A stretch of 64,000 nucleotides of DNA. Origin: Streptomonospora sp. PA3 (lineage in GTDB: Bacteria; Actinomycetota; Actinomycetes; Streptosporangiales; Streptosporangiaceae). The stretch spans positions 344,516-408,515 of the forward strand of contig NZ_VTZW01000010.1 in the NCBI RefSeq assembly GCF_009728995.1, in the 5' to 3' direction. The number at the start of each line of letters is the position of its first letter. Within the stretch, counting starts at the first letter, position 1. The notes under the pieces are model-generated. The model did no database searches. It saw nothing but the letters and a program-made list of their open reading frames with translations, and was not told the origin of the DNA. This document shows positions 1 to 10,387 of this stretch, in pieces. A program made the translations under genes and the position numbers.

Positions 1-89
1 CCGGCAGTCTAGACGAGCACCCGCGGAACGGCACCGGCCGGCGGCGGTGATCCCCGTCTCGCCCGGTCCGGCGGCGGAGGACCGGCGCT

Positions 90-1448
90 TCAGACGGGGC
101 TCTGCGCCGAGCGGCCGGCCGGGGGCAGCACGTGCTCGGAGACCTCCGAGTGCACCTGCTGGAGCCGGGCGCGGGCGGCGCGGCGCAGCCGTCCCAGGCA
201 CTCCACCGCCGCCGACTCGTCGCCCACCAGCCCGCCTTTGACCACCGCGGGCGTCCCTTCGAGCGGGCCGCCGCTGAGGGTGCCGTGCACGGCCAGCGGC
301 AGCACCTCGCCGGCGACCTCGAAGCCGTGGACGCCCAGGGCGTCGAACACGCTGGAGGTGAGGTCGCCGCCGGTGAGGAACAGGCCGCTGGGCAGGGCGT
401 GGGTGCCCGCCTCCTCCTCCACGGCCTCCACCACCCCCGCCAGCAGCTCGGCCAGGCGCGCCGGCAGGGCGCGCTCGGCCGGGTGGGCTTCGGCAGCGGG
501 TTCGAGCAGCCGCAGCGCGACGACGTCGGGAAAGACCGCCGACGTCAGCCGGTCGACGAGCTGCCGGGCGACCTCGCGGGCGTGTTCGCGGTCGCCGGCG
601 CCCAGGCGGCCGGGGTCGGCGTCGACGAAGCGGACCGGGCCGGATCGGGCCAGGGCCGCGACCTGGCGCCTTGTCAGGTCCGTGGTGCTGCCCGCGACGG
701 CCAGCAGCGGCCCCGGAGCGCCCGCCTGGCCGCGCAGGCGCAGCGCATAGGCCAGCAGCGCCCCGCTGGGCCCCGGGTCGGCGGCCACCCACACCGTCCC
801 GTCCTCGCGGTGGGCCTCGGCGGCGGCCTGGGCGAGGTCTTCGATGCGCTGCTCGTCGGAGGCGTCGCACACCAGCACCGGCTCGTCGCCGGAGCGCAGC
901 TCCGCGGTGAGCATGCTCTGGGTGACCTGGCGTGCGGGCACGTGGCGCACGGCCAGGCGGCACTGGCGCGCCAGGATCGCCGCGACGTCGCCGGTGTCCA
1001 TCGGGCAGAAGGGGTCGCGGGCGAGCTCGGTCTGCTCCAGGGGCCGGCCGCCGAGCAGCTGGACGCCGTCGACCGTGGTCCGGCCGCCGGTGGGGAAGGC
1101 CGGTACCACCAGCGCGCGTACGGCCCACCGGGCCGGGACCCGGTCGCGCACGGCGCGCCAGGCCGCCTCCAGCTCGGCGCCGACGTTGCCGCGCAGGGTG
1201 CTGTCGAGGCGCTTGACGACCAGGCCCACCGGCCAGATCGCCTCGACGACATCGGTCACCAGGTCGGCGGCCTGCTCGGCCGAGGCGTGGCGGCTGTCGA
1301 GGTTGGCCACCACCACGTCGTACTCCTCGGCCACCGCGGTCACGTGCTCGGGGGTGACGGTGGTGACCCGCATCCCGGCGCGTGCGAACCGGGCGCCGGT
1401 GGCGTTGGCGCCGGTGAGGTCGTCGGCGACGACGAGAACCTGGGCCAC
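90..1448 (-). CDS. Four-carbon acid sugar kinase family protein (OtnK/DtnK-like)
   Basis: The 452-residue protein matches the two-domain four-carbon acid sugar kinase family (formerly DUF1537), which phosphorylates acid sugars such as erythronate or threonate in the cytoplasm. The N-terminal sugar-binding motif VVADDLTGANATGARFA is at residues 6-22. The C-terminal nucleotide-binding part has LFLTGGDLTSS near 356-366 and a Gly-rich segment GTLSGGPLEG. Length is normal for the family. The start is GTG at 1448-1446, preceded by a strong GGGGAGG ribosome site. The usual partners (isomerase, 4-phosphate dehydrogenase) are not in view to the right, so the substrate cannot be assigned. A transporter gene lies just upstream on the same strand. 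Confidence 0.88.
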   Translation of the reverse strand: MAQVLVVADDLTGANATGARFARAGMRVTTVTPEHVTAVAEEYDVVVANLDSRHASAEQAADLVTDVVEAIWPVGLVVKRLDSTLRGNVGAELEAAWRAVRDRVPARWAVRALVVPAFPTGGRTTVDGVQLLGGRPLEQTELARDPFCPMDTGDVAAILARQCRLAVRHVPARQVTQSMLTAELRSGDEPVLVCDASDEQRIEDLAQAAAEAHREDGTVWVAADPGPSGALLAYALRLRGQAGAPGPLLAVAGSTTDLTRRQVAALARSGPVRFVDADPGRLGAGDREHAREVARQLVDRLTSAVFPDVVALRLLEPAAEAHPAERALPARLAELLAGVVEAVEEEAGTHALPSGLFLTGGDLTSSVFDALGVHGFEVAGEVLPLAVHGTLSGGPLEGTPAVVKGGLVGDESAAVECLGRLRRAARARLQQVHSEVSEHVLPPAGRSAQSPV

Positions 1449-1511
1449 GGCTTCCTCCCCTTCCCGCTGGGCTGCGCTGCGCCGGGGCGGCGGCCCCGCG
1501 TTACGAGCCTC

Positions 1512-2726
1512 TCATCCCCGGCGCTCGCGCAACCCCGTTCCGGCCAGCGCCGAGGCGGCGCACAGCGCGAGGACGTAGACCACCACGCCGGTCCAGCCGA
1601 CGGTGTCATACCAGATCCCGCCGAGCCAGCCGAAGGTGCTGGAGCCCAGATAGTAGGCCAGGGTGTAGAGGGCCGCGGCCTGGGCGCGCGCGACCGTGGC
1701 CCGGTGGCCCACCCAACCCGAGGCGGTGGCGTGGGCGGCGAAGAAGCCGAAGGTGAACAGCAGCAGGCCGGCGGCGACCGCCGCGAGGGAGGGTGCCAGC
1801 AGCACCGCGGCCGATCCGGCCATCGCCCCCACGCCCCACAGCAGCACTGTGCGCCGCCCCAGCCGCTCGGCCAGGCGGCCGGCGGCGGCCGATCCGGCGG
1901 TGCCGGCGAGGTAGGCGGCGAACAGGAAGGCCACGACCGTCTGGGACAGGCCGAAAGGCGGGCCGGTCATCCGGAAGCCCAGGTAGTTGTAGACGGTGAC
2001 GAACGCACCCATCAGGAACAGCCCCTGGCAGTAGAGCGCGAGCAGACCGGGGTCGGCGACGGCGGAGAGCAGCCGCCGGGCCAGTCCGGGCCCTGCCGAC
2101 CCGCGCGGCTTGGGTGTGAAGCCGCGGGTGCGCGGGATCGCGGCGGCGAAGACGAGCAGCGCGGCCAGCGCCAGCAGGGAGTCGGCCGCCACGCCCCAGC
2201 GCCACCCTCCGAGGTCGGCCACTGCGCCCGCCACCAGCCGCCCGCTCATCCCGCCGACGGTGTTGCCCGCGATGTAGATCCCGGCCACCCGGGAGAGGTG
2301 GGCGCGGTGCACCTCTTCGGCGAGGTAGGCCATGGCCACGGCCGGCACGCCGCCCAGGGCCGCGCCCTGCAGGCCGCGCACCGCCAGCAGCGTCCACATG
2401 TCCGGGGCGAAGGGTGCCGCCAGCCCCAGCGCGGTGGAGACCGTCAGGGAGATCGCCATCACCCGGACGCGGCCGATGCGGTCGGCGATACCGCTCCACA
2501 CCAGGACGAAGGCCGCCAGGCCCCCGGTGGCGAAGGAGACGCTCAGCGCCACCCGGGAGGCCGAGGCGGCGAAGCTGTCGGCCAGTCCGGGCAGCACCGC
2601 CTGGACGGCGTAGAGCTGGGCGAACGTGGCGATGCCGGCGGCGGTCATCGCCACGACGATGCGCCGGTACCCGCTGCTGCCGGCCCGATGGCCGGAATCA
2701 CCGCCTACCGAGATCCCCTCATCCAC
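1512..2726 (-). CDS. MFS transporter (YnfM-like exporter family)
   Basis: A 404-residue integral membrane protein with about twelve hydrophobic segments, typical of the major facilitator superfamily. Segment 2-3 carries the MFS loop signature (GIADRIGRVRVM), and AQLYAVQAVLPGLADSF near the N terminus resembles YnfM/arabinose-efflux type carriers. It probably exports a small molecule by proton antiport; the substrate is unknown. The start is GTG at 2726-2724. A TAACGT element ends 7 bases before it, so the message may be leaderless. It lies 63 bp upstream of the sugar-acid kinase on the same strand and may be cotranscribed with it. Confidence 0.85.
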   Translation of the reverse strand: MDEGISVGGDSGHRAGSSGYRRIVVAMTAAGIATFAQLYAVQAVLPGLADSFAASASRVALSVSFATGGLAAFVLVWSGIADRIGRVRVMAISLTVSTALGLAAPFAPDMWTLLAVRGLQGAALGGVPAVAMAYLAEEVHRAHLSRVAGIYIAGNTVGGMSGRLVAGAVADLGGWRWGVAADSLLALAALLVFAAAIPRTRGFTPKPRGSAGPGLARRLLSAVADPGLLALYCQGLFLMGAFVTVYNYLGFRMTGPPFGLSQTVVAFLFAAYLAGTAGSAAAGRLAERLGRRTVLLWGVGAMAGSAAVLLAPSLAAVAAGLLLFTFGFFAAHATASGWVGHRATVARAQAAALYTLAYYLGSSTFGWLGGIWYDTVGWTGVVVYVLALCAASALAGTGLRERRG

Positions 2727-2733
2727 CCATCCG

Positions 2734-2739
2734 ACGTTA
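2734..2739 (-). promoter_or_regulatory. Putative -10 element of a leaderless promoter (MFS gene)
   Basis: On the minus strand TAACGT is followed by 7 bases and then the GTG start of the MFS transporter. This TAnnnT-N7-start spacing would place transcription initiation at the first base of the start codon, a layout common in actinobacteria. No convincing -35 hexamer is visible. Confidence 0.45.
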
Positions 2740-2754
2740 CGCCTTCATGCGCCG

Positions 2755-3760
2755 GAACCCGGCCACCGGTGGTACGGCTCTATCCGGCAGGTACCGCGCG
2801 CGCTCGGCGGCCAGGAAACTCGTGACGCGAAGCGTCTCCGCGGGGGTGGTGGCGGGTTCCCTGCGGTTCCCGGTGGGTTCCTCTCCCTGCCGACCCGAGG
2901 AACCCACCGGGGACCACCCAGGGCAAGCACCACAGAGGCTGCGGCAATGGGGCCGAGATGCGCGAATCCCACCCGTCACCCGCCGCCGCCCCTAACGGAG
3001 GCGCTTCGCGCCACGTACCTGTTCTGCGCCGGCTTGCCGCCGAGCGCACGGCGCACCTTCGTACCGGAGGCCCGCCACCGGTGGTCCCACTCCACCTGGC
3101 AGGCACCGCGTGCGCTCGGCGGCAAGCTGCGTCCGCGCTTCGCGAGGCGCGCCCATTGCCGCAGCCTCGGTGGTGGCGGCTTCCCTGCGGTTCCCAGTGG
3201 GTTCCTCTGCCTTGGCGACCCGAGGAACCCACCGGGAACCGCCCAGGGCAGGTACCACAGAGGCTGCGGCAATGGGGCTGAGATGCGCGAAGCGCTGTGG
3301 GCCAGCTTGCCGCCGAGCGCACGGCGCACCCTTTGCGCTGGAAAGCAACCACCGGTGCCGCGGCTCCGACTGAAAGCACCGCGTGCGCTCGGCGGCAAGC
3401 TGCGACCGCGCTTCGCGAGGCGCGCCCATTGCCGCAGCCTCGGTGGTGGCGGGTTCTCTGCGGTTCCCAGTGGGTTCCTCTCCCTGCCGACCCGAGGAAC
3501 CCACCGGGGACCACCCAGGGCAAGCACCACAGCGGCTGCGGCAATGGGGCTGAGGTGCGCGAAGCGCCGCGCGCCAGCTTGCCGCCGAGCGCACGGCGCA
3601 CCCTTTGCGCTGGAAAGCAACCACCGGTGCCGCGGCTCCGACTGAAAGCACAGCGTGCGCTCGGCGGCAAGCTGCGACCGCGCTACGCGAACCGCGCCCA
3701 TTGCCGCAACCCCGACGGCGGCCGCCCCAGGCGGTACCCGGTGGGTTCCTGGGAAGCGGC
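2755..3760. repeat. Tandem array of large nested palindromic units (about 270-312 bp period)
   Basis: This 1-kb stretch has no believable gene. It holds about 3.5 imperfect copies of one unit. The anchor CACCGGTG occurs at 2764, 3076, 3350 and 3622, so the spacing is 312, 274 and 272 bp. Each unit is built of inverted repeats: a 20-bp perfect pair at 3303-3322 and 3383-3402; a 16-bp perfect pair (CCCATTGCCGCAGCCT) at 3152-3167 and 3261-3276; and, nested inside, GTGGGTTCCTC/GAGGAACCCAC at 3197-3207/3222-3232, repeated at 2872-2883/2897-2908 and 3470-3480/3494-3504. The last unit breaks off near 3750. Reading frames through it are only open because of base composition. The function is unknown; a MITE-like or REP-like element is possible. 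Confidence 0.85.
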
Positions 3761-3890
3761 GCCCCCGCCGTTCTTCAATACGGCCCAGTCCTTCCCCCGC
3801 ACCGGAAGCCGCGACGGTGCCCCTGCGTATACGCGCGGCCGCCCGCCGCGTCCGGGCGGGATCTCCCGGGTCGGCGCTCCGAACGCGCCA

Positions 3891-4973
3891 TCAGGTCTCC
3901 TCCCGATCCACCTTCTCCGTCCGCCCGCCCGCGGCGCTGCGGCGGGCGGCCTCGATGACCTCCAGGCCGTGGACGACCTCGTGCAGTTCGACCGGAAGCG
4001 GCTCGCCCTCGCCGACGGCGTCGCGCACGCCCCGGTAGAACGCGGGGTAGTCGCCGCGCTCGCTGCGAACGGGGACCGACTCCTCGTCGGTGCCCAGCCG
4101 CCCCCACGCGGAGTCGGGCTCGACGCCCCAGTCGGGCGCGTCGGGCCGCTCCCCGCTGTCCAGGCGCCCCTCCTGGGAGTCGAGCCCGCTGATGGTGAAG
4201 GCCGCCTTGTCGCCCAGCACCCGGAAGCGCGGCCCCAGCTGGGCCGACACGGCGCTCATCCACAGGTGCGAGCGCACGCCGCCGGTGTGGGTCAGCGCGA
4301 GGAAGGAGTCGTCGTCGGCGGCGGCTCCGCGCCGGGCGTCCAGCTCGGCATAGACCGACTCGACCGGGCCGAACAGATTGACCGCCTGGTCGATCAGGTG
4401 AGGTCCGAGGTCGTAGAGGATGCCCGCTCCGGTCTCGGGGGACCCGCTGTCGCGCCAGGTACCCCTGGCCTCGGGGCGCCAGCGCTCGAAGCGCGACTCG
4501 AACCGGTGCACCCTGCCGAGCGCGCCCTCGTCGACAAGCTTCCACAGCGTCAGGAAGTCGGAGTCCCAGCGCCGGTTCTGGTAGACGGTCAGCACCTGGC
4601 CCAGCCGCCGGGCGTCCTCGGCCAGCTCCCGCGCCTGCACGGCGTTCAGCGCGAACGGCTTGTCGACCACCGCGGCGAACCCGGCCTCCAGCGCGGCCCG
4701 CGCCAGCGGAGCGTGCGTCTCGTTGGGCGTGGTGACCACCGCGATGTCGATGTCGCCGGTACGCTTCCACAGCTCCTCGGCCGAGGGGATCACCTCGGCG
4801 CCGGGGTAGCGCTCGTGCACGGCCGCCTGCCGTTCGGGATTGCCGGTCACCACCGCCGCGAGCCGCAGTCCGGGCGTGGCGTCGACGAGCGGCGCGTGGA
4901 ACACCTCGCCGCCCTTGCCGTAGCCGATGACGGCGACCTGCAGTTCTCGTCCGGCGTCGTTCGCAGAGGTCAT
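3891..4973 (-). CDS. Gfo/Idh/MocA family oxidoreductase
   Basis: The 360-residue protein has an N-terminal NAD(P)-binding Rossmann fold (VAVIGYGKGGEVFHAPLVDA from about residue 11) and the family Lys motif VVDKPFAL. A C-terminal alpha/beta domain with GILYDLGPHLIDQAV carries the conserved Asp/His region typical of sugar or inositol dehydrogenases. It is predicted to be a cytosolic NAD(P)-dependent oxidoreductase of unknown substrate. The ATG at 4973-4971 is preferred over an upstream in-frame start because the homology begins just after it and GGTGGAAAC precedes it. The gene stands alone, between the repeat array and a divergent toxin-antitoxin operon. Confidence 0.87.
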   Translation of the reverse strand: MTSANDAGRELQVAVIGYGKGGEVFHAPLVDATPGLRLAAVVTGNPERQAAVHERYPGAEVIPSAEELWKRTGDIDIAVVTTPNETHAPLARAALEAGFAAVVDKPFALNAVQARELAEDARRLGQVLTVYQNRRWDSDFLTLWKLVDEGALGRVHRFESRFERWRPEARGTWRDSGSPETGAGILYDLGPHLIDQAVNLFGPVESVYAELDARRGAAADDDSFLALTHTGGVRSHLWMSAVSAQLGPRFRVLGDKAAFTISGLDSQEGRLDSGERPDAPDWGVEPDSAWGRLGTDEESVPVRSERGDYPAFYRGVRDAVGEGEPLPVELHEVVHGLEVIEAARRSAAGGRTEKVDREET

Positions 4974-5100
4974 GTTTCCACCGTAGCCACGCGGGCGGTT
5001 CGTGATCACGCGGGCGGACTCCACCCGAAAGGCCAAGCACGCTGCGTTACCAAGTGATAGCTTTCCGTTGTCAAAAACGCGAGCACCCGTGAAGGCAGGG

Positions 5101-5454
5101 ATGTCAGTTCTTCAGCAGCCCGCGGATCGCGGTCATCTTCACCAGCATCTGGGCTTCGGTTTCCCCGATCCCGAGTACGCGCTGCGGATTCCCAAGGAGG
5201 TGTGGGACACGCTGGGCCTGGACACGCCGCACACCGTCCTGGAGTTCGTCGGGCGCGACGGCGAGGTGGCGATCCGGCCGCGCGTCCTCGTCCACCCCGA
5301 CTTCCCCTGGTTCTGGGAGCCCGGGCAGCAGCACGCGGAGCAGGAGGCGGAGGAGGAGATCGCCCGCGGCGAGATCCGCCCGCCGATGGCCGGCGAGGAG
5401 TTCCTCGCCCACCTGGACGCGCTCACCTGCGACAAAGCGGGTAGGTACGTATGA
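5101..5454 (+). CDS. AbrB/MazE-like antitoxin of a type II toxin-antitoxin pair
   Basis: A 117-residue protein. Residues about 22-55 (YALRIPKEVWDTLGL ... VAIRPR) look like an AbrB/MazE swapped-hairpin DNA-binding segment. The C-terminal acidic helix (EEEIARGEIRPPMAGEEFLAHLDAL) resembles the toxin-neutralising tail of many small antitoxins. The stop codon overlaps the downstream toxin start as ATGA, which indicates translational coupling. The start is uncertain: ATG 5101 is taken, but an in-frame GTG at 5089 and the ATG-like starts further upstream are possible, since no strong ribosome site is seen. It would bind the toxin and repress the operon. The assignment rests on gene pairing and motif shape. 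Confidence 0.68.
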   Translation: MSVLQQPADRGHLHQHLGFGFPDPEYALRIPKEVWDTLGLDTPHTVLEFVGRDGEVAIRPRVLVHPDFPWFWEPGQQHAEQEAEEEIARGEIRPPMAGEEFLAHLDALTCDKAGRYV

Positions 5455-5753
5455 AGCACCAGACCCTCGCCGGGTTCGACCGGGAGTTCCGCAGGCTTCC
5501 GGTCAAGCGCCAGCTGCAGTTCATGGCCACGGTCCGCCGCCTCATCCGCGACGCCGACGCCGGAGCCTCCTCGCCCGTCCGCTCCGGGCGCACCTGCGCG
5601 CACCGGCTCGCCGGCCGCGAGGTCTACTCGCTCCGCTGGGCCCCAGACACCCCGGAGGGCCGCGCCACATTCCACATCCGCCAGGACGAAGCCGGGCAGC
5701 CGTCCCTGGTCTGGCGCCGGATCGGCGACCACTCGATCTACAAGGACCCCTGA
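5451..5753 (+). CDS. RelE/ParE-like toxin
   Basis: A 100-residue basic protein whose start overlaps the preceding antitoxin by 4 bp. The fold signature is RelE-like: FDREFRRLPVKRQLQF at the N terminus, a central REVYSLRW strand, and a C-terminal SLVWRRIGDHSIYKDP, the WRRIG-H-I/D-I-Y/F type ending found in a family of RelE-related putative toxins. If active it would be a ribosome-dependent mRNA interferase. It ends 7 bp before a strong terminator hairpin shared with lon, which is transcribed toward it. Activity is inferred only. Confidence 0.7.
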   Translation: MKHQTLAGFDREFRRLPVKRQLQFMATVRRLIRDADAGASSPVRSGRTCAHRLAGREVYSLRWAPDTPEGRATFHIRQDEAGQPSLVWRRIGDHSIYKDP

Positions 5754-5759
5754 CACGAG

Positions 5760-5786
5760 GCGGGCCGCCCCGCCGGGGCGGCCCGC
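5760..5786. terminator. Bidirectional hairpin terminator between toxin gene and lon
   Basis: A perfect 12-bp stem GCGGGCCGCCCC/GGGGCGGCCCGC with a 3-base loop lies between the convergent ends of the toxin gene (5753) and lon (5806). It lacks a long U tract, as is usual for actinobacterial terminators. Confidence 0.8.
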
Positions 5787-5805
5787 ACTCCGTGCCCGCG
5801 GAAGG

Positions 5806-8217
<2,412 letters not shown>

Positions 8218-8230
8218 CAGACCCTCCTTG

Positions 8231-8249
8231 TTGAGTCACTATCACTCAA
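8231..8249 (-). promoter_or_regulatory. HAIR element: HspR operator upstream of lon
   Basis: TTGAGT-N7-ACTCAA is a perfect inverted repeat with the spacing of the HspR-associated inverted repeat (CTTGAGT-N7-ACTCAAG), lacking only the outermost C/G pair. It lies 14 bp upstream of the lon start codon and abuts its ribosome-binding site. HspR represses dnaK, clpB and lon-type genes in actinobacteria. Confidence 0.88.
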
Positions 8250-8327
8250 TAAACGAGAGTCCCCGTTTGTTCCCCCTGCTGTGTTCGCCGTGAGCGATCG
8301 ATGATCGTTCGGTCTCCAGTGCACGCT

Positions 8328-8984
8328 TCAGCGCACCAGCCCCGCCCGGTAGGCGATGACGACCAGTTGGGCGCGGTCGCGGGCGTGGAGTTTGACCATG
8401 GCGCGGCTGACGTGGGTGCGGGCCGTGGCGGGGCTGACGACGAGGCGTTCGGCGATCTCGGCGTTGGACAGCCCCTCGCCGACCAGGGCGAGCACCTCGC
8501 GCTCGCGCTCGGTCAGCTCGCCCAGGTCGGGGCGCGGGGTGCTCGACGGCGCGCGCGAGGCGAAGTGGGCGATGACGCTGCGGGTGACCGAGGGTGAGAG
8601 CAGCGACTCCCCCGCCGCCGCCAACCGGATCGCGCGCAGCAGTTCGGCGGGGTCGCTGTCCTTGATCAGGAAACCGGCGGCGCCGGCGCGCAGCGCGTCG
8701 AAGACGTACTCGTCCAGCTCGAAGGTCGTCAGCACGACGACGCGGGTGCAGGCCAGCGAGTCGTCGGCCGCGATCTCGCGCAGTGCGGCGATGCCGTCCA
8801 TACCCGGCATGCGCACGTCCATCAGGACGACGTCGGGGCGCTCGCGGCGCACCAGGTCGACGGCCGTGCGCCCGTCGGCGGCCTCGCCTGCCGGCTCCAT
8901 GTCCTCCTCGGCCTCGATCAGTACGCGCAGGCCCATGCGTACCAGGGCCTGGTCGTCGGCGAGGGCCACCCGGACCGCGCTCAC
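8328..8984 (-). CDS. NarL/LuxR-family response regulator
   Basis: A 218-residue two-domain regulator. The receiver domain (residues 4-120) has the acidic pair D10-D11, the phospho-acceptor D56 in VVLMDVRMPGMDG, a Thr in VVVLTTF and a Lys in FLIKDSDP. The C-terminal LuxR-type helix-turn-helix has LTEREREVLALVGEGLSNAEIA. The start is GTG at 8984, overlapping the kinase stop codon as GTGA, so the pair is translationally coupled. It presumably binds DNA after phosphorylation by the adjacent kinase; targets are unknown. Confidence 0.93.
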   Translation of the reverse strand: MSAVRVALADDQALVRMGLRVLIEAEEDMEPAGEAADGRTAVDLVRRERPDVVLMDVRMPGMDGIAALREIAADDSLACTRVVVLTTFELDEYVFDALRAGAAGFLIKDSDPAELLRAIRLAAAGESLLSPSVTRSVIAHFASRAPSSTPRPDLGELTEREREVLALVGEGLSNAEIAERLVVSPATARTHVSRAMVKLHARDRAQLVVIAYRAGLVR

Positions 8985-10234
8985 CGCTCCCCCACCGGAA
9001 GCTCGGCACGGACCCGGAATCCGCCCTCGGGGCGCGGTCCGGCCAGCAGCCGCCCGCCGACGGCGCGGGCGCGCTCGCGCATGCCGGCGATCCCGCTGCC
9101 CTCCTGGTAGGCCCGGCCCGGGCGGGCCGGGCCGCTGTCGGTGATCTCCACGGTCAACTCCTCGGGGTGGTAGCCGATGACGACGGCCGCGGCGCCGCCG
9201 CCGTGGCGCACCGCGTTGGTCAGCGCCTCCTGGGCGATGCGGTAGGCGGCGTGGTCGACCGCCGCCGGCAGCGCCGCGGGCTCCCCTTCGGTGCGCACCG
9301 CCACGCGCTCTCCTGTGGGGTCGATACCCGCTGCGAGGTCGCCGAGACGGTCCAGCCCGGGCACGGGTTCGCGGACGCCGCCGTCGGCCTCCCCGCCGTC
9401 GCCGGCCCCCTCGCCGTCGCCGCGGGATGCGCCCGCGCCGCGGAACACCGCCAGCGTGCCCCGCAGCTCCTCCAGCGCGTCCTTGCTGGTCTGGCGGATC
9501 GCCTGCAGCGCGGGCTCGGCCTGCTCCGGGCGCCTGCCCAGCACGTGCAGGGCGACACCGGCCTGCATGTTGATCACCGAGAGGCTGTGTCCCACCAGGT
9601 CGTGCACCTCCCGGGCGATGCGCAGCCGCTCCTCGTAGACCGAGCGGCGCAGCTCGTCGTCGCGTTCGCGGCGGGCGTTCTCGCGCCGCGAACGCACGAT
9701 GACGCCCAGCGCGGCCGGCACCAGCAGCAGCGTCAGCGCCGCCACCAGGTCCCCGGCGGCGCCGGGGGCCACCAGCCCGAGATAAGGCAGGTCGGTGCGC
9801 CCGGCCAGGAACACCGGCACGACCAGCGCCGTCCAGGGCGTCCAACTGCGCAGCGGCAGCAGCGCGGCCATCGTGTAGACCAGCACCATTGGCCCCAGGC
9901 GCAGGAGGCCGGCCTCCAGGCCGAGGGCGGAGAAGGCGGCGACGGCGGCCATGGCGCCGGTGAAGGCCCAGCGGGGACGCAGGCGGCGCACGGCCACGCA
10001 CCCGGCCACCACCGCGATGCACACATAGGCCGCCGGCGGCAGGGCGGTGAAGTCGGCGCCGCCCTTCGCCCAGGGCGGTCCGCCCGGCGGACCGCCGCCG
10101 GGGCCCCACGGCGGGCCCGGCGGGGAACCCGTCCAGGCGGCCTGGGCGTGGACGGCGGCCAGCGACACGACCCCCACGAACAGGGCGAGTGGGACGTCCA
10201 GGGCCAGGACGCGCCGCACAGTGGGTCGGCTCAC
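8981..10234 (-). CDS. Membrane sensor histidine kinase (HisKA_3 family)
   Basis: A 417-residue kinase with an N-terminal membrane region (about four to six hydrophobic segments within residues 10-170, interrupted by a Pro/Gly-rich loop). It then has the HisKA_3 dimerisation helix with the His motif AREVHDLVGHSLSV and an HATPase domain (AQEALTNAVRHGG, GSGIAGMRERARAVGG). The start chosen is GTG 10234, because TAGTGT lies 7 bases upstream, fitting a leaderless message, and the upstream reading frame has low-complexity composition. It pairs with the overlapping NarL-type regulator. The signal is unknown. Confidence 0.88.
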   Translation of the reverse strand: MSRPTVRRVLALDVPLALFVGVVSLAAVHAQAAWTGSPPGPPWGPGGGPPGGPPWAKGGADFTALPPAAYVCIAVVAGCVAVRRLRPRWAFTGAMAAVAAFSALGLEAGLLRLGPMVLVYTMAALLPLRSWTPWTALVVPVFLAGRTDLPYLGLVAPGAAGDLVAALTLLLVPAALGVIVRSRRENARRERDDELRRSVYEERLRIAREVHDLVGHSLSVINMQAGVALHVLGRRPEQAEPALQAIRQTSKDALEELRGTLAVFRGAGASRGDGEGAGDGGEADGGVREPVPGLDRLGDLAAGIDPTGERVAVRTEGEPAALPAAVDHAAYRIAQEALTNAVRHGGGAAAVVIGYHPEELTVEITDSGPARPGRAYQEGSGIAGMRERARAVGGRLLAGPRPEGGFRVRAELPVGER

Positions 10235-10241
10235 AGGCCCG

Positions 10242-10247
10242 ACACTA
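10242..10247 (-). promoter_or_regulatory. Putative -10 element of a leaderless promoter (histidine kinase)
   Basis: TAGTGT on the minus strand is followed by 7 bases and the GTG start of the kinase. This geometry predicts transcription from the start codon itself. Confidence 0.45.
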
Positions 10248-10387
10248 GTGTGCGGGGGCGGCCCGCGGCGTCCGCTCGGGAACGTATTCCCCCTGGTGCC
10301 GCGCGCGCAGCCGCAGGCCGCGGGCAGGCGCGCGCCCCGAGCCCCGCGGCGGCGCCGGTCCACCCGCCGCGGGGCTCCGGGCGCCGC

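Noticed and set aside
132-2825. Long plus-strand open frame (about 897 codons) opposite the kinase and MFS genes
   Set aside because: It is antisense to two well-supported genes, is rich in Gly/Arg/His/Gln with no family signature, and exists because GC-rich codons rarely form stops.
2626-3701. Several open frames on both strands within the repeat array
   Set aside because: Their proteins repeat the same Arg/Ala-rich words on both strands because the DNA is palindromic; there are no ribosome sites or families.
2755-3760. CRISPR array
   Set aside because: The repeat period is about 270 bp, the repeats are longer than the gaps, and there are no cas genes.
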